Assembly: GCA_963765135.1 (NCBI GenBank)
Contig: CAVXUX010000003.1
Location: forward strand, 62,001-126,000
DNA length: 64,000 bases
Reading direction: 5' to 3'
Source of the DNA: JACVRW01 sp963765135
GTDB taxonomy: Bacteria; Actinomycetota; Thermoleophilia; Solirubrobacterales; Thermoleophilaceae
The notes below the pieces were generated by a model. That model did not search any database. It had not been told where the DNA came from and was given only the letters and a program-made list of their open reading frames with translations. The translations under genes were made by a program, and so were the position numbers. Of the stretch, positions 63,155 through 64,000 are shown in pieces. The number at the start of each line of letters is the position of its first letter. The first letter of the stretch is position 1.

Positions 63155-63941
63155 GTACGCGCTGCGCTTCGTCGCGCTCGGCTACCTGGCGCTGCTGCTG
63201 GGGATCCCGGTGGCGCTCGTGTTCATCAACGCCTTCCAGGACGGGATCGGCGCGGCCTGGGACGCCGTCACCACGCCCGAGGCCCAGCACGCGTTCTGGC
63301 TCACGTTCATCATGGTGATCGTCGCGGTGCCGCTGAACACGATCTTCGGCGTGCTCTGCGCGCTGGCGGTCGTGCGCCAGCGCTTCCGCGGGCGGGCGCT
63401 GCTGAACGCGCTGGTCGACCTGCCGTTCGCCGTTTCGCCGGTTGTGGTGGGCCTCGCACTGCTGCTCGTCTACGGGCGCCGCGACGGCTGGATCGGCCCG
63501 TGGCTGGACGACCACGGCGTCCAGGTCATCTTCTCCACGCCGGGGATGATCCTCGCGACGATGTTCGTGTCCCTGCCGTTTGTCGTGCGCGAGGTGATCC
63601 CGGTGCTGCGCGAGATCGGCACCGAGCAGGAGCAGGCTGCCGCCACACTCGGCGCGAACAGGCTGCAGACCTTCTTCCGCGTGACGCTGCCGGCGATTCG
63701 CTGGGGCGTCGCCTACGGCGTCGTCCTGACCACCGCGCGGGCGCTCGGCGAGTTCGGCGCGGTGAGCGTCGTGTCGGGCAAGCTGTCGGGCCAGACCGAG
63801 ACCGCCACCCTGTTCGTCGAGAACCGTTACCAGCGCTTCGACGAGACCTCTGCATATGCTGCATCTGTCGTGTTGGCGCTGTTGGCCTTCGCCACCCTGC
63901 TCGCGATGAACCTGATCAAGCCCAAAGAGTCCCAGGGATGA
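63144..63941 (+). CDS. cysW: Sulfate ABC transporter permease CysW
   Basis: 265 residues, six helices. LVDLPFAVSPVVVGLALLLVYG and EAA loop QEQAAATLGANRLQTFFRVTLP. Heterodimer partner of CysT. Four-base overlap with cysA. Confidence 0.95.
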   Translation: MRSKYALRFVALGYLALLLGIPVALVFINAFQDGIGAAWDAVTTPEAQHAFWLTFIMVIVAVPLNTIFGVLCALAVVRQRFRGRALLNALVDLPFAVSPVVVGLALLLVYGRRDGWIGPWLDDHGVQVIFSTPGMILATMFVSLPFVVREVIPVLREIGTEQEQAAATLGANRLQTFFRVTLPAIRWGVAYGVVLTTARALGEFGAVSVVSGKLSGQTETATLFVENRYQRFDETSAYAASVVLALLAFATLLAMNLIKPKESQG

Positions 63942-64000
63942 GCATCGTCGTAGAGAACGTCTCGAAGAACTTCGGCGATTTCGTCGCACTCGACGACGTG
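63938..64000 (+). CDS. cysA: Sulfate ABC transporter ATP-binding subunit, 3' partial
   Basis: First 21 residues, SIVVENVSKNFGDFVALDDV, cut by the window edge. The VENVSKxFG..ALDDV start is typical of CysA-type ATPases; Walker motifs lie outside. Position after cysW and ATGA overlap make the assignment firm. Confidence 0.9.
   Translation, partial: MSIVVENVSKNFGDFVALDDV

Overview
The window is strongly G+C-rich bacterial chromosome carrying the main translation and transcription clusters of what looks like an actinobacterium, possibly class Thermoleophilia. That placement is inferred from gene order, codon bias, zinc-type ribosomal proteins and a c-di-AMP riboswitch in front of a cell-wall hydrolase; no search was run. 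No rRNA, tRNA, CRISPR array, insertion sequence or prophage gene was found, and no gene-free stretch exceeds about 300 bases.

Layout. 1-4365: the 3' end of an M24 peptidase, a YbhN-like membrane protein, small DUF1801 and S4-domain proteins, and two SnoaL/NTF2-fold proteins. 4389-8239: rpmG-secE-nusG-rplK-rplA, then a structured leader and rplJ-rplL, ending at an intrinsic terminator. 8278-11285: an accessory block (gamma-glutamyltransferase, VOC protein, YdjM-like protein, PAS protein) that separates rplL from rpoB. 11486-19170: rpoB-rpoC. 19181-22876: lipoprotein, HAD protein, DMT transporter, alpha/beta hydrolase. 22904-28687: rpsL-rpsG, an fmdB-like gene, two small genes, fusA-tuf. 28705-44727: a nearly unbroken S10-spc-alpha array from rpsJ to rplQ including secY, adk, map and rpoA; infA is missing from its usual place between map and rpmJ. 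44782-56711: an AI-2E-family permease, a glutamate decarboxylase with a YrhK-like membrane protein, then a tightly overlapping run zwf / GH15 / GMC oxidoreductase / NDH-2 / cydA / cydB. 56708-61176: MBL-like protein, c-di-AMP riboswitch with a peptidoglycan-binding hydrolase, lipoprotein, methyltransferase, GH-A glycosidase. 61222-64000: sulfate/thiosulfate ABC importer cysP-T-W-A, cut at the right edge.

Three things stand out. (1) Several ribosomal proteins carry extra domains: L22 has an N-terminal SAP-like domain, S17 has an acidic N-terminal extension of about 205 residues containing a 45-bp tandem repeat, and L5, L10, S3 and SecE have low-complexity tails. (2) The six genes from zwf to cydB overlap by a few bases at each junction, which suggests one translationally coupled unit linking alpha-glucan/trehalose breakdown, G6P and sugar/alcohol oxidation, and bd-type respiration. 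(3) At least seven genes, including the essential rplK, rpsQ and the otherwise intact zwf, are broken by exactly one inserted or missing base, often in a short run of the same base. This looks more like residual consensus error than gene decay, and the affected genes should be read with the single-base correction given in their entries.
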